A DNA stretch of 64,000 nt, taken from the NCBI GenBank assembly GCA_012656075.1, contig JAAKBF010000403.1:744001-808000 (forward strand), read 5' to 3'. Shown here piece by piece: positions 1 to 12,118 of this stretch. The notes below the pieces were generated by a model that saw nothing but the letters and a program-made list of their open reading frames with translations, was not told where the DNA came from and ran no database searches. This stretch comes from Phytophthora hibernalis. Taxonomy: Eukaryota; Oomycota; Peronosporomycetes; Peronosporales; Peronosporaceae. Position numbers and translations under genes: made by a program. The stretch's first letter is position 1; the number at the start of each line of letters is the position of its first letter.

Positions 1-128
1 CACCAAATTTTCAAGACGAGGACTTCGACGTCTGTCGAAGCGAGGAACAAGAACCTGGCGGAACGTGGCAAGATCACGCCTACGACTGAAATACCATCGA
101 CGTTAGAGACATACTACCGCAGGCTGAT

Positions 129-1838
129 ATGTACACACGGATGGTCCGTACAAGTCGCTCGGCCGGCAAGCGCGATTCGTACTTCAGCAAGTCGACGAAG
201 TGCGACGCGCAGTTGTCTGTGCCTGTCGTTTGGGCGGGCGATATGGGGTTTCGAGTGAAGGTGACGCAGCAGATCGTCGCTCACAATCACGCGCTAGGTC
301 AGCGCGTGTATGAGAATCACCCTTCGAATGGCAGAATTGAAGATCCCGAAGTTATTGATTTCTTCGACGAGTTGCATGCTGTGGGGGCTAAAAACAAGCT
401 GATCATGAAATATTTGAGACAGCAAACGGGTGCGTCTGCGTTTGATGGTTAATTTGTTTCTTACGAGGCCACTAATGCTTTGTCTGAGATAGGGAAACAA
501 GTTTCTTGCGAGATGTTCACAACCTCGTCGCCAAGCTAAAAGATGCGCGTCGCGGAGCCACTCAGTAGAATCAAGACTGGAGGTTTGCTTAATGGAGTTT
601 TGCTCACAGACAGGCAACACTGCCACAATCCACGTCGACGACGACAAGTTGGCCCAAACGATCACTCTCCAGACACAGCAAATGCGTCGGTTCTTCGAAG
701 CCTTCCCGGAAGTGATGAAGATTGACGCCACCCACAATACCAATGACGCGCGGTACAAGTTGTTCAGCTTTATGATTCACGACGTCTTCGGCCATGTAAG
801 TTTGTACGCTCTCTTCATCGTGTGTGTCTTTTTGTGATTTATTGTGGTGTTGTGTCTATTTGTGACTTTGGGCTGTCTGTGTGCCTATTTGTGATACGTT
901 GTGTGGTTTGTGCCTCTTATATTTTAGGGACAGTACGTTCAGCACGCGCTTATGGGGAATGAAAGTTCGGAGTGTCTGACCGATGCTGTCACGTCTTTCA
1001 ATCCTACATGGGAAAAGGTCCGCGTCATCATTGTTGATAAAAACTTCGGCGAGATCTCGTTGCTACAAGCCCAGTTTCCAGGAGCCCAAATTCTCCTCTA
1101 TGTGTTCCATGTGGTAAAGTATCTTCGAGGAGAGATGGCGAAACGCGAGTATGGGGTCTTCGATCGCGAAAAGGTGGAAGATGCTGTTCACATGATGCTG
1201 CAAGCTCAGACCGAGGCTGAGTATGATACAGCTCGCAAATACCTGTACTATATCGTCGAGGGGAAGCAGATTGCGTAGGCGGAGGACATTCCTGAGCCTG
1301 CACACCCGTTTTTGAAGTATTTTCACACGAATTGGCACCAGTGTAGAAGAATGTGGAGTAGATTTGCCCGTTCAGACGTGCCACATTTGGGAAATACTAC
1401 TAATAATCGGTATGTTTGCGAATGAAGCTGGTTCGTTGGGTTTCTCGAAGCTAATCAATTTGTTCATTATTATTTCTTAGACTGGAAGCAGCGTGGGGTC
1501 ACCTGAAGGATGTATTGAAGCCCATTATGATGGTTGACGAGTGTGTGGATACTCTAAAGTTTTTGCAGACTATTGCTGAAGTCGAATACGCGAAGAAGAT
1601 TACCGATGTTGGCCACATGCGCTACCGGGGAGCTGACAGCGAGCTCGAAAAGTTGGCGAAGGAAGTCAGCCAGCACGAGTTTCAACTGGTCGACAAACAG
1701 TATCGGGTGGCGAGTGACCGTAAAACGTACTACATGGTTCGCGAACTAAGCACGCACGTACAGGAGCTGACGTCATCGATGGATCCAACTAGCGTGTACC
1801 ATCTCGATACAAATTACGTTCTGAACACTTACGATTGA
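129..1838 (+). pseudogene. MULE transposase, interrupted
   Basis: The N-terminal block (129-452) contains a FAR1/FLYWCH-like segment. The DDE core starts at about 592 with IDATHNTN (first Asp near 723) and continues after a GT-AG intron (796-927) with VIIVDKNF (second Asp near 1035) and a downstream histidine-containing helix. An in-frame TAG at 1276 interrupts the protein, but the same frame continues (AEDIPEPAHPFLKYF) through a second intron (1410-1480) into LEAAWGHLKD and on to a stop at 1836-1838. The frame between the N-terminal block and the core is also broken. In this family the product binds element ends and catalyses transposition. The assignment rests on motif order; the broken frame makes it a relic. 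Confidence 0.72.
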
Positions 1839-1875
1839 AATGATATGTGAGCTAAATGGCTCCTTCTGAATACTA

Positions 1876-2445
1876 TTTTCTTAGGTGTATCGATGTACAT
1901 GAGGACAGATCTGCTTCCCTGTCGTCATGTGATTTACTGGCGCTTAATTTACGAAAGAGTCCTATCCCACTGAAACATATCCATCCACGTTGTGCCCGCT
2001 CAACATCCCAATTGAAGATGACCAGACCAATGACGAGTTAATATGCAGTTCGTTTCGGGTGAAGGACTCTACGCTGCATGCAGCGCGTCATAAAGTTCTT
2101 AACGGAACTAACGAGTTTCGGACTGCGCATGATGTATGCTGTCGTATTGCGGATACGATGAGTCGCAACGGCACTCCTGTTTACCTGAAAATACTGGAAG
2201 CACTGAAGCTTGTCGAGGATGTGGTGAAAGACGGAGAGACACCAGTTATTACTCGAACTTCTACACTGTCCAATTGTTTCTCCGCCGGAGAACCGCTGTC
2301 GCAGATTTCATCGTCGTGCCTGGATATCGACACCCTAATGAGTGCCAGCGATGGCGACGGTCCCCCACAATCGTACGCGGTGCGAGTGGTAGCGAGCGTG
2401 ACAAGGATGATCGTGAGAGTATGGTTTTTTCAACACCAAAAGTAA
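1876..2445 (+). pseudogene. SWIM-type zinc-finger remnant of the MULE transposase
   Basis: Reading the frame through 1885-1965 gives MYMRTDLLPCRHVIYWR, the C-x-H half of a SWIM zinc finger that normally follows the catalytic core in FAR1/MULE transposases. The downstream frame (1990-2445) gives a hydrophilic tail without a recognisable domain. The stop codons and the frame change against the core show decay or missing introns. Confidence 0.5.
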
Positions 2446-2449
2446 CTCT

Positions 2450-3153
2450 GTGGAGGTGACCAAAGACACTCTTGACACTGTTGAAGTGATGACGGACAAA
2501 TCTCACACTGTCGAAGTGACAGAAGACAATAGTTATGAAGTCGAAGCGCGTGATGATGAAAGGATCGTTTTGGACGGGAAATCCTCTCTATTCAATTCAA
2601 AACGGTCAATGAAGCGCCCCAACACGGACGACGTTCCAAATTCCAGCTCCAGTGATGACACCGCGTTCTTCGTTTCTAAAAGTTCAAAAAGGGGGCGCCC
2701 TGCTGTGAGAAAGGGTCAGAAACAAGAGCAGAAAAAGCAACGAATGACAGTCTCTAAAAACGAAGCCAAACAACTGGTACAGGGTACATTGTTGCCTGCG
2801 ACAACACTGATGAATTACTCGAGGGTTCTCAAGTCGTCGTACAGCTACGAGTCGACATACGCTTTTTATCGAATTTTGCAGTGAAGATAGTGGGACCGAG
2901 GAAACAAGCAATCGCCAAGTTGGTTGCATCTCACGAATGTAGTAGCGATGTTAAGTATGTTTTTCCAGACAAGTTCGCACGCAAATCTTTGCGTCCGATG
3001 GAAGAATTCCACAAATCGATCACAGATTCTAAGGAACGTGTTGGTATTCGGGTGCCAAAAGTTGGAACGTTCAGCGAGCGCCAGCTCCAGACTATGGCAG
3101 AGTACTACAAAGTGATGAACAAGTTGTCAGAAGTATCAGAAACAGTGGAGTGA
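2450..3153 (+). pseudogene. Unrecognised linker ORFs of the MULE
   Basis: Two short reading frames (2450-2884 and 2881-3153) encode a lysine- and serine-rich segment with an NLS-like basic stretch (KRGRPAVRKGQKQEQKK) followed by a helical piece. They sit between the SWIM block and the protease block and probably belong to the same element. No catalytic motif is visible. They overlap by 4 nt, so they may be one frame broken by an indel. Confidence 0.4.
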
Positions 3154-3179
3154 ATGCAAGCTATGCCTCTTAAACGCTT

Positions 3180-3740
3180 AGGGGTCCACAAGGTCTGGAC
3201 GAATATGCCGAACTGAGCAAGGAGAATGCAGCTACTGCGATCCAACAGATTATACTGTCCCTGTCTAGGCCATCGCCATTCGGTGCGATAACGAACGTGG
3301 CACTGCTGCTATTGCGACAGGACTTGTGGATAAATGATGACTGCATCATGCATACAATGACTTCAATGCAGGAGGAACTCGGCCAGAGGATTGGTTTAAT
3401 ATCTTCGACATTTATGGGCACAAGTGATGCGGCGGACAGACACATGATCATCCAGAAGTCTCAGCCATTCCATGAGCGAAGCGACTTTGTGCTTCTGCCA
3501 TTTCATGTCCAAGGTAATCATTGGTGCGGAGCAGTATTTGACCTCAAAGCTACACCTGGAACTATCACATTGTTTGACCCACAACAAAAGAAGAAGCAAA
3601 TAGACGCATGCGAAGCGATCGTGGAGCAATTGCTACCAGAAATGGTGAGCAAGATGGAGATCAAATACGAAAAAGACTGAAGCAAGCAGACGCCGTAGCT
3701 GCGGCCCGCTCGTGTTGAACTTCTTTTAAGTGCACTATAC
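3180..3740 (+). pseudogene. Ulp1-like C48 cysteine protease domain of the transposon
   Basis: The frame at 3297-3680 contains DLWINDDCI, then GNHWCGAVFD with the catalytic His (near 3511) and LFDPQQ with the catalytic Asp (near 3574), in C48 order and spacing. After a TGA at 3678-3680 a neighbouring frame supplies the expected Gln and Cys end: QADA in one frame and SCGPLVLNF in the next (Cys codon at about 3700-3702). All triad elements are therefore present but separated by a stop and a frame change. Such domains cleave SUMO-like conjugates; here it is transposon cargo. Confidence 0.68.
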
Positions 3741-3760
3741 GCGGCATCACGTTAGAGACG

Positions 3761-4339
3761 TCCACCATTTCACCGGCGCTCTTGCGATACATCCGGCTGA
3801 GGTACTTGTTGAAGTCCTTGCATATGTAAGTAGGAAGCTAGTCTAAGTAATGAACTTTTTCATCGACAACTATACATTTGTAATATTACCCCGAGCATCA
3901 CTTCTGATGCGTTTAGCTCGAAGTTCTCGACGCTGTAGCCACCTTGCTACCGAATGCACGCTTCTCGCGAAAAGCGCTGAGTCAATCTTACACTCGAGCA
4001 ACATACCGCAATCGTACGACAGTAGAAACGACATTCAAGGCACATTGACGTTTGCGCAACCACGCACGACCGGATGCCGACCGCGTCAAATGTCTAAATT
4101 CTCTGAAAGTTTTGAAATCTATCCACGTATTTTATTCAGTTTGTGACCCTTGTGTGCCTTTTGTGGCTTTGTACTAGGAAACCTTATTGCGGGTGGCCGA
4201 ACCGGTGACTTTAATACGCACTTAAGTACGAAGGCACACTTCAGTGTGTGCCTTTAACAACGATCATAATTTATTTCGGTTAGATCTCAGTTAAGAATCG
4301 GTTATTTATCGGCAAGACCACAGTGACTTCAATAATGTA
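3761..4339. other. Spacer between two transposon relics
   Basis: No gene is supported. One small open frame (3850-4146) has no recognisable content. A near-perfect hairpin lies at about 4229-4253 (AAGGCACACTTCAGTGTGTG...). It may be the tip of a decayed element. Confidence 0.4.
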
Positions 4340-4439
4340 TTGGAGTGCTTGGCAGCCAACCATACTCTAGGGTTTGTTGGTGACAGAGAGGGACCATTCA
4401 AACAGCGCCTGCGTCGCTGTTTAAACTCCATTCTTCTCA

Positions 4440-6220
4440 CTTTCACTTCTGCCAAGAACCCCACCCACCTCAAAGATGCTCACTGTCCCTCGCGCTACCG
4501 CCTCCACCACCTTCATAAACCGACAGGCTGTCGACTTTTACTTCCGGCCGTGTCGCGACCAGTACGACGAGATAATACTCGAGTACTTCAGTTGCCGGTG
4601 CGACGCGGCCGGAAGCGTATCACCGGCACAGGCTACACGAACCTGATGCAGCACATCAGGCGCGAGCACCCCGGCAACAACGAGGAGATGCTGGCGGCTA
4701 CACCCGGTGAGACAGGCTCCCTCGCACTACGTCTGCCACTCCGCCCAAAATATATTCGGCTGGCTGGAGTGGATCGTTAAGTGCAATTTGCCGCTCTCTT
4801 TTGCGAGCAAGCTGGCGCAGTGGTACCTTTGTTATTGCACATACATGTTTCATCGACTGACTTACATCCAACTGTCATTTATGTATTAAGGTACACAACG
4901 TTGAATCCTGTCTGTGTTGAGACACTTCGGCGCGTCATGGATGCGGTGACTCGCTCGGTAGAGCGATCAATCGCGGCAGAAATGCCTGAGCGGTTCGGAC
5001 TCATCATTGACGGGTGGACCCACGACTCGGAGCACTTCATCGCAGTCTTTGCGTGGTACGAGACGGACGATGCCGTCCGGTCCCCTATGTTGTGCATGGC
5101 TCCACTCGTCAACGATGGGGTGGATGACCTGTCAGCAGCCAGTCATCAGCTCTTCTTGAGAGCGATGCTGGCTCGCGACTTCGACAAGCAGCTGGAGCAG
5201 TGTCTCTTCATCGTAGGAGACAACTGTAGGTCAATCGCCTCCTTGCCACCTTGATGAGTGTCCCTCTAATCGGGTGTGCAAGCCATCGACTTAACCTCGC
5301 GGTGACCCAATCACTCATTGGCAGTTCAGATGACTTGGACTTGGTCCAGGCTCTGATGCTGAAGCTGCGCACTTTGACCCAATCCGCCAAGCTTTGGTAC
5401 GTGAGGGGGCTATCTTTGAAATATCTCATTTTAACTGAGGTTATAACTGTAATTGTGTTTATTTATGTGGCTACAGGCTCAAGACGAAACTTCGCCCAAT
5501 CATTCGGCAGCACACCCGCTGGGGTTTGACCTATGCGATGCTCAATCGTTATTTCGAGCTGCCCCCTTTCTGGACGCGGAAGACTACGAGCTAGCGGAGT
5601 TGCTGTCTTCGGTGGCAACCAAGCGCCGGCTGCGAGAATTTCTGGGCGAGTTGAAGGACGTAGCATCCGTATCGAAGGTGCTGCAAGGATAGAACGTCAA
5701 CTTACTCGACGTCCGCGTTTGGTTTGATGGCCTAATAGCGTTCAAACCCTCTTATGGGCGCTACCTCGGTACGTACGGATCAATTTTGCGTTGTTTTTAG
5801 GCTGGACTATTTTTAACTTGGTAAACAGGTACTCGGGCTGATATTGTACACAGTCCTGATTTCGAGGCCGGGTGCGTGCGAGTGCTACGAGGCCAAACCA
5901 AGTGACCGACCCGCGCAGAGAGGACCGCACTCGAGCGTTTCCGCGCTGTGTCGGACGAGGCCCAGGAGGCGGGAGAAGAGGACGACTCGGCCTCGTTTGT
6001 CGTACGGCTTCAGAAGCCCCGGCGCCTCGAAGAGATGCAGCCAGAGTACGACCAGCTAGGCTGGATTCCTCCGACGTCGAACGTGGTCGAGCGATTCTTT
6101 AGCGTCGCTCGCACCACCTTCGGGCTGCAACGACACTCGCTGCAGCCGTACACGCTGGAAATGCCCCTGTTTCTAAATTCTGGATATTGGAGCGCTCACA
6201 CGGTGGACGCGGCCGAGTGA
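4440..6220 (+). pseudogene. hAT-family transposase, broken
   Basis: Fragments in changing frames follow hAT order. A BED-like zinc finger comes first (CRC ... TNLMQHIRREHPG, about 4590-4670), then the catalytic region with RFGLIIDGWTHDSEHF (about 4990-5040) and IGCASHRLNLAV (about 5265-5305). After a likely GT-AG intron (5398-5476) comes the helical insertion region, and the C-terminal dimerisation block holds SNVVERFFSVARTTFG (about 6080-6130) and ends at 6220. Several frame changes and a stop near 5690 disable it. In intact members the product excises and reinserts DNA and leaves 8-bp target duplications. Confidence 0.75.
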
Positions 6221-8460
6221 TCCGTAGGTATGTGACCAATACAGTGGAATTGCGCCAATAATTTATTTGCAGTCGCTAGAATAGCAATAATTTATTGCCA
6301 TACGTTTCCCTGCAGCATCAATCATCAATTTTGTCTGTGGTCCTGCAATAGCGTCTACCACGAGATGCAGACCGTAAAAGTGAACGTCAAGATCATCAAG
6401 ATCACGAGCCACAAGACGATCACGTCCTGCTCTTCACGGGGCAGCGCAGTCGTCAAGTTGGTACAGGCGCAGCAGGCCCATCATGTTCAGAATGCAAACA
6501 CCTACTTTGCTTAGACGTTCATTGCTTGGACCATTTTACTAGGACAAAGGACGAGCTCTATAAATATACTCAGCACGACAGCGACTCGCACCATGGCACG
6601 TTGCTCGATTTCTCGGCGCTGCTGGTCTCCACCTCGAACTGGAACGAGATTGTTTTCGCGTGCAAATATCAGGACTTCGAGTGCGCTGTACGTTTTCTGA
6701 AGAAATGGTGGAGGCAGCGTGCCTTTGACCCAACATGGATGATCGATAGCGTGCACTTCGGCTATCCACTCCTCTCCTTGAAGATAGCTGCGTTTAGGCG
6801 GCTACACACTGTTAGGAACGGTCCAACGCCTACCAGCCACCACTTCAACGTCAACTAATGCGACAAGAAAATCGCGCCCGCAACGGGTGAAGGTTGTTGC
6901 ACGCTCAACTTGCTCATTTCGCGACTTCACTTGCACGCGCGCCTCAGTCTCCTGCTTCTTCTGCCACCCTCCACACTTTCGTCTCCACCGGAACCGCTGC
7001 TGGACGAGCTGTCCAGCACGACAATCGGGAGATACGAAAGAATCTCGACGCATGAGACTCTTCGAAATGCACAGACGCGCATGCAGTTGCACGACGGCCA
7101 CAACTACGTGTATGTGTACAACATCGGAACGCATTTTCAAGCAAGGGTATACCGTTATGTCAATCACCGTGACTGTGGACGCTACTTCCGCGTCATGAAG
7201 ATCACTGCCGACATGTTTCAATCGGGGTTGTTCGCTGTTGAGGCTAGAGGAGAGCACTCGTCAGTTCAATCCTCTCGGAAGCGGAAGGGAATCCACCCTG
7301 TTTTTAAGTCTGAAGTCGATACTGCAGGCGTTGCGCATGCTAACCCGTCAATACAAGGTCAAGATAACCTATTGGCTCTCGTGCCGAACATGAATCAGAT
7401 CAAGAACCGGAAGATGATGAATCTTGTGAACAGGAAGCGGGTCGTCTGTCCAATGTTCTTCAATTCTACAGCCTACATGGATTCCGCAGCAGGCCCTGCA
7501 TGCGAAGTCACACGACAGAAGGTAGATAGGTGCGTGTACACGATGGCTGATTTTGTCTACATGTCGTGAGACTAAATACCGTTATCGTGCTTGTATGTAG
7601 CCAAAAATCCAAAGAGGGTGCCCTGGACGACACCGACACGGTAGAGAATATCAATGTTAGATATCTGAACCTCCAGGAAGTGGAGTTCCTTGATCATTCT
7701 AAGCAAATGCAGGACTTCTTCTGCGAGGCTGAGCCTGTGATAACAATGGACAAGGTAACACATCCGATAAAACAAATCCCCTGTGTTTATCTCACCACGA
7801 TGTTTTGTCAAACTATGTGTAGATCAAAGCAATCCGCACCCTCGTTCGTTGTGACTGCAAATTATTCTGGTCGATCGTCTGGACTTGTTCGCGGGTCATT
7901 GCGGCGGTGGCGCTAATGAACAAGTTCATCATGTCCATCGCAAATCAAACATCCCCACGACAAAGCGGAGCGGCGGTCAAAGAAAATTCCAGGAGCGCTG
8001 TTCGTGGATGCGCCTGACTCCCAAACTTTTACGGTGCCGCACCTGGAGAGAAAGCTGCTGCAACAGCTCACTACCCTCATGGATGGATTTTTCTAAGGAG
8101 TTTGACGTCGACGTCAACGGCGTTGTGGAGTGCATGGAGACCGTTGGTAAGATACGAGGATACTATGGAAGCGGAGGGATGTACATGTGGCTGGCTGCGT
8201 TCAATAACCACACCAAAAAGTTCTTTGAATGCCAAGAGTTGGTGCAGTTAATCGTAGACTCCAGGGAATCTGGGCTCGACGTCACTTGCTGCTCGAGGGT
8301 TTCGACAACGAAGGAGTGAGCGAACACGAGGAGGATGCAGATGAAGCGGCTTTGGACGACAGCACCACGGCTGAGATGCTGGAAAAGAGCACTAGTCGTT
8401 TCGTGAAGAGCTCTGTCTGTCATGACCTACATGATTTCTCTACTGCTTACAGAGTTTAGG
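6221..8460 (+). pseudogene. Unrecognised degenerate coding region
   Basis: Several open pieces on + look like decayed coding DNA: 6363-6515 (lysine-rich start), 6526-6858 (FACKYQDFECAVRFLKKWW), 6910-7569 (219 codons, with RVVCPMFFNSTAYMD), 7566-7770 and 7885-8460 with an acidic end. Possible introns such as 7756-7823 (GTAACA...GTGTAG) could join the pieces. I recognise no family. Its place between transposon relics suggests another element, but no transposase motif was seen. Confidence 0.4.
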
Positions 8461-9302
8461 ACTGGAAGTAGCCATTATTAAGTGAACCAAGATCCAACCG
8501 CTTTGCTACAACTACATGTATTAATACATGTGCATGTATTCGTTGTTGATGTCCACCAACAAATCTCACCCCGTGCCTTGCTCGTGAATGCACACCAACT
8601 AGCGAAATAACGGGTTACAGATTGGACGCTGACGACAGCTATGCACTGCACTCGATCCATCATCGGATTCCTGCAAGAATTGACTGCACTCCGGAACCCA
8701 CCTTTCTGCACGCGAAAACAACCCCACCCCTCGAACTGCACAAGCGGGAAGATGGTCTACACGTCCAACTCTCGCCCGCGACGAATGTCTTATTTAGCTT
8801 CAACATGCCGCTCCAGTGATTTTGTACGCCCGCCACCTCACACACGCGCACGAAGAAGCGTCGCTCACCCCAGTCCAAACTGCCGTCGATGATCGACCTG
8901 AACACGACTCGGCAGTCTCCACATTTGGGTACAGGAATAGTTGAAAACAAAACTCGATAATTCTGCTGTCATCGGGGCATTACCACCATACAAGCTGTGA
9001 CCGGCAATGAAGGTGGGGAGATTGGTTAAGAAGAGGGTAACGATGCAGATAGTGCGTGGTTGCCGACAGCTACATGTACTGTATGTGAAGTATCATTCGA
9101 TGACAGTTTTTGAGATTTCAGTTTTGCACTTACAAAACTTAAGCTTGCTCCCTTGAATGAAGTATACCTGTAATGCAGGATTTGACCCAGATTTGTTTTT
9201 CGTTTTGCGGATTGGTCCCCCAAAGGCATAAATTCAAGTATTTCTGCAAAACTTGAAGACCATATCATTGTTTATGGTGGAGGCGCCAATTGAAATTAAA
9301 AA
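8461..9302. other. Gene-free stretch
   Basis: No gene is supported. There are short palindromes such as TACATGTA (near 8513, 8527 and 9070). Open frames on either strand are short and lack domains. Confidence 0.5.
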
Positions 9303-9540
9303 CGATTTTGGAAATATTTTCAAAGCGATAATATTTCCTTTATTTTTTATTTTAAAGTTAAACTTTTAAAATGTTTTAACTTTTCATTTTACTGTAGCAT
9401 TTTAAAAATGTTTTGAAATTATGTCACATTTTAGAATATTTCCTTTTAAAAGATTAATCTTTTAATGATACTGTAAATATTACAAAAATGTTTACAAAAT
9501 ATGGTGTTTCAAAGAAAGATAAGGGAATATTTCCAAAACG
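9303..9540. repeat. AT-rich element with terminal inverted repeats (MITE-like)
   Basis: A very AT-rich 238-bp segment starts with CGATTTTGGAAATATT and ends with AATATTTCCAAAACG, which are reverse complements with one mismatch over about 15 bp. The interior also has partial dyad symmetry (TTTTAAAA blocks). It has no coding capacity. I could not define a clear target-site duplication, so the superfamily is open. Confidence 0.5.
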
Positions 9541-10343
9541 TGTTTGTACTTTTTCAGTCTGATCTGGGTCACACTTTGTATTTACCTTTCGTACTCTTCC
9601 TTCCCTTCTATATTGGATCCATCCATTGTTTTTTCAGCTAAAATATCGCTCCGTTTTATGGCATAGATCGAGCATACCCAAAACATAAAATCAAGTGTAA
9701 AAGTGCTGGGAGTCCTTTCCCACCACGACTATTAACCCTATTGCGGTCAAAAATATACTTTAAATTTGTATTCCTAAGCTAAAACCATGCATAAATGCTT
9801 GGTAGAGGAGGGGCAAAAACACCCAGTAATGGCTAAAATAAACCCCAGTGAATTGAGGTTATGGATGCCTTTCGATTGGTCTGCGCGTCCGCTTCATCTT
9901 TCATGGGGCGCCAGCAGCCGCGAGGAAATAGCCTCTAGAGGCCTCTGGGTCGGGAAATTGACCTTGTTGATATGCATGCGTTTTCAGCCCTGGATCAGTG
10001 TTCACCTGGGACGACAAATTCATTAATGAAGTCGGCATCCGTACAGGGGGGCTCTATTCAAAACAGTTTCGCGGCAGGGAAGTCCTAGGGTGGTTGACTT
10101 ATTAACGAATCAGTGGTATGCAAGCCTATCATAGGGAGAGATAAAATCAATGGGAAGACGCCACCTAGTTCCGACAGATACACGCGCGAAGTTAGTGGCT
10201 GCCGGACACTGCGAAGACTGAGCCATCGCCGACACAGGCTTCATGTTCTCAGGCTTCAATTTTTCAAGCCTACTGTGCACGTCTCAGGTCCAAGACCCAT
10301 CCAATACGCGGGTCGTGTGTCTGGTCGCCTCCGACCCCCTCCC

Positions 10344-10414
10344 AACACTGTAGCTCAGTGGATAGAGCGCAGGGCTCCAGATCTGAGGTGTTCGTTGGAA
10401 TCGAACCAGTGTTA
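10344..10414 (+). tRNA. tRNA-Trp-like sequence (anticodon CCA), probably a pseudogene or SINE head
   Basis: A cloverleaf can be drawn. The acceptor stem AACACTG (10344-10350) pairs perfectly with CAGTGTT (10407-10413). The D arm is GCTC/GAGC (10353-10356 and 10365-10368), the anticodon loop CTCCAGA (10375-10381) has CCA at 10377-10379, and the T stem GTTCG/CGAAC (10390-10394 and 10402-10406) is perfect. Two defects stand out: the 3' half of the anticodon stem lacks one C (TCTG instead of TCCTG), and the T loop is TTGGAAT rather than TTCGAAT, which loses the conserved C56. The polymerase III A box (TAGCTCAGTGG) is intact. Confidence 0.6.
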
Positions 10415-10699
10415 TTGATCAAGACATAACGGTTGGAGCGGTTAGAGCTGTGTGTTGCGTGCTGGCTGTGGTTGTGGTGTGTTATGTCAGTGTTCTGTGA
10501 GTGTAGCTACGTACGGGCTGCTGCATTTACACGTGTATCTGCTGGTGTGTGTTTGGAGGCTAATATTGCATGTTGCTGGTTAACTCGCTATGTATTATGA
10601 ACTTGTCTCTAACTCGTTTAGACATGACGAGCGAAGGATGTTTTGGCTATCCGTATGGGGCGGGTCCCGGATCCTACCGATCGCAAGCAGGCGCTGGTA

Positions 10700-11940
10700 C
10701 GTGAAGACGCGATCATACAAGGCGCCGGATTTGTGAAGCGGGCGTAGTGCGCGCAGTACGCTGTCGGATCAGTTCGAATTGATCCGTTGCGACATCAAGA
10801 ACTGACCTGTGAAGCACGACTTCCTTCGCACGCATGCCGACAGCAAGGACACAGTCCTTGTAGCTCTTCGACTCGTGGTCAAGGAAGATGCCATCGGTAA
10901 TGAAGATGTTCATGAAGGCGACGACGTAGCGGTACTCTAACTTCTTGTGTCTGTCGGCGCAGTCACACGTGAGGAACGCGAGTGTACCACTCGTATCAAG
11001 CTGCGGACAGGTACGTTGCCTACTTTTTCCTGCGCTTCGTCTTGGGCTCTTGATCTGACGTTGCTTCCACTTGTTCGTCTTCAGTGCTCGTTGCCTACAT
11101 CGTAGGATTTAGTGGAGCAGCCTCAACGATAGTTAGTCGAGCCCACAAAGCCTTGTTGGAGGAAATAAGCTCTTTTATGTCAGTAAGAAGGTGGTCCGGT
11201 TGTTGACAGTGGCACTGGTGTTTGTTTGCGACGTGTCTTGGCGCTTGAGCAGGTGGAGCGGCTGTGCCACGCAGCGCGACAGACCATGCAAAAAATTGCG
11301 TGTGGTATGTCGGTAGCGACCAAGCATTCATCTACGCGCGTGACGATCGGGGCTGTAGGCGCAAGCTCTTTCAACTGCGGGTAGTACCGAACGAGGTTCG
11401 CTGTGAGCACGGGGACTTTGTCGCTAACGTTGATCCGCTGCTCCTTGAGTCCTGTTCAGGTGTTAAACAGGAAGCCACGCAAGCGCGCCAGTCGATCTTG
11501 AGCCCCATGATCCAGTGCAGCGACGTCAAGAACGACAGGAGCGGTATCGGCTTCCCAGCCACTGAGCACTCGCGCGACCTTCCTGTCCTCCCGTGGCGTG
11601 TTGTACACGTAGGAAAAGCCTTTGTTGAGCTAGCTCATGTCCCATGCAACACGGTCGAAGATTCAATTCAGGGCAAGGTGATCGTCGCCGTTGGCATGCT
11701 GTGCACCTCCGCGGCGAAATGAGTGAGAAGTCAAGTCCGTCGTTGCTCCAGCGGGCTTCGCCACGCGCTTGAGCAGTCGATTGACGTACGCTTGCACGCC
11801 GTCTGCGCCTCGTGGCTTCTCTGCGGGCCGATACATTGATGGGGTTGTTACACAACTCGCTGGTTATTGTGCTCTTGTAGGCTGCCAGCTTGGTGGCACC
11901 TGGACTTCTGGATGCGGATGCAGCTAGCACAAGATCCGCC
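10700..11940 (-). pseudogene. Unrecognised broken gene on the minus strand
   Basis: Read from about 11930 down to 10713, minus-strand frames give conserved-looking but interrupted protein: a basic N-terminal piece, then KIDWRACVASC, then NLVRYYPQLKELAPTAPIVT (about 11350-11400), then HLLTDIKELISSNKALWARL (about 11110-11190), and at 10713-10960 LTCDCADRHKKLEYRYVVAF followed by MNIFITDGIFLDHESKSYKD. At least four frame changes occur. I do not recognise the family; a lineage-specific mobile-element protein is plausible from its setting. Confidence 0.35.
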
Positions 11941-12118
11941 TCAGCGAAGGCGGGTCAGCGACCAACAAGTCGAGGAGCGGCACACCGGGCTGATACGGCT
12001 CCTCACTGATAGTCGTCAGCTCTGGTAGCTGACTGAGCAAGCACAGTGCTTCCTGTCGGAATGCCCCTTCGGTGTCAATTTTTGGGGGTGGGCCACTATA
12101 AGAAGGGTGGGGCACAAT

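Larger units (their letters stand above)
1..3760 (+). mobile_element. Decayed Mutator-like (MULE) transposon with Ulp1/C48 protease module
   Basis: Three linked blocks on + read as one element: a FAR1/MULE-type transposase (to about 1838), a SWIM-type zinc-finger stretch (about 1876-1970) and a C48 (Ulp1) cysteine-protease block (about 3180-3740). Linkage of MULE transposases to Ulp1-like proteases is known from plant and oomycete elements. The left end lies outside the window or was not found, and I saw no convincing terminal inverted repeats. The premature stop codons and frame changes mean that the copy looks inactive as assembled. Confidence 0.7.
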
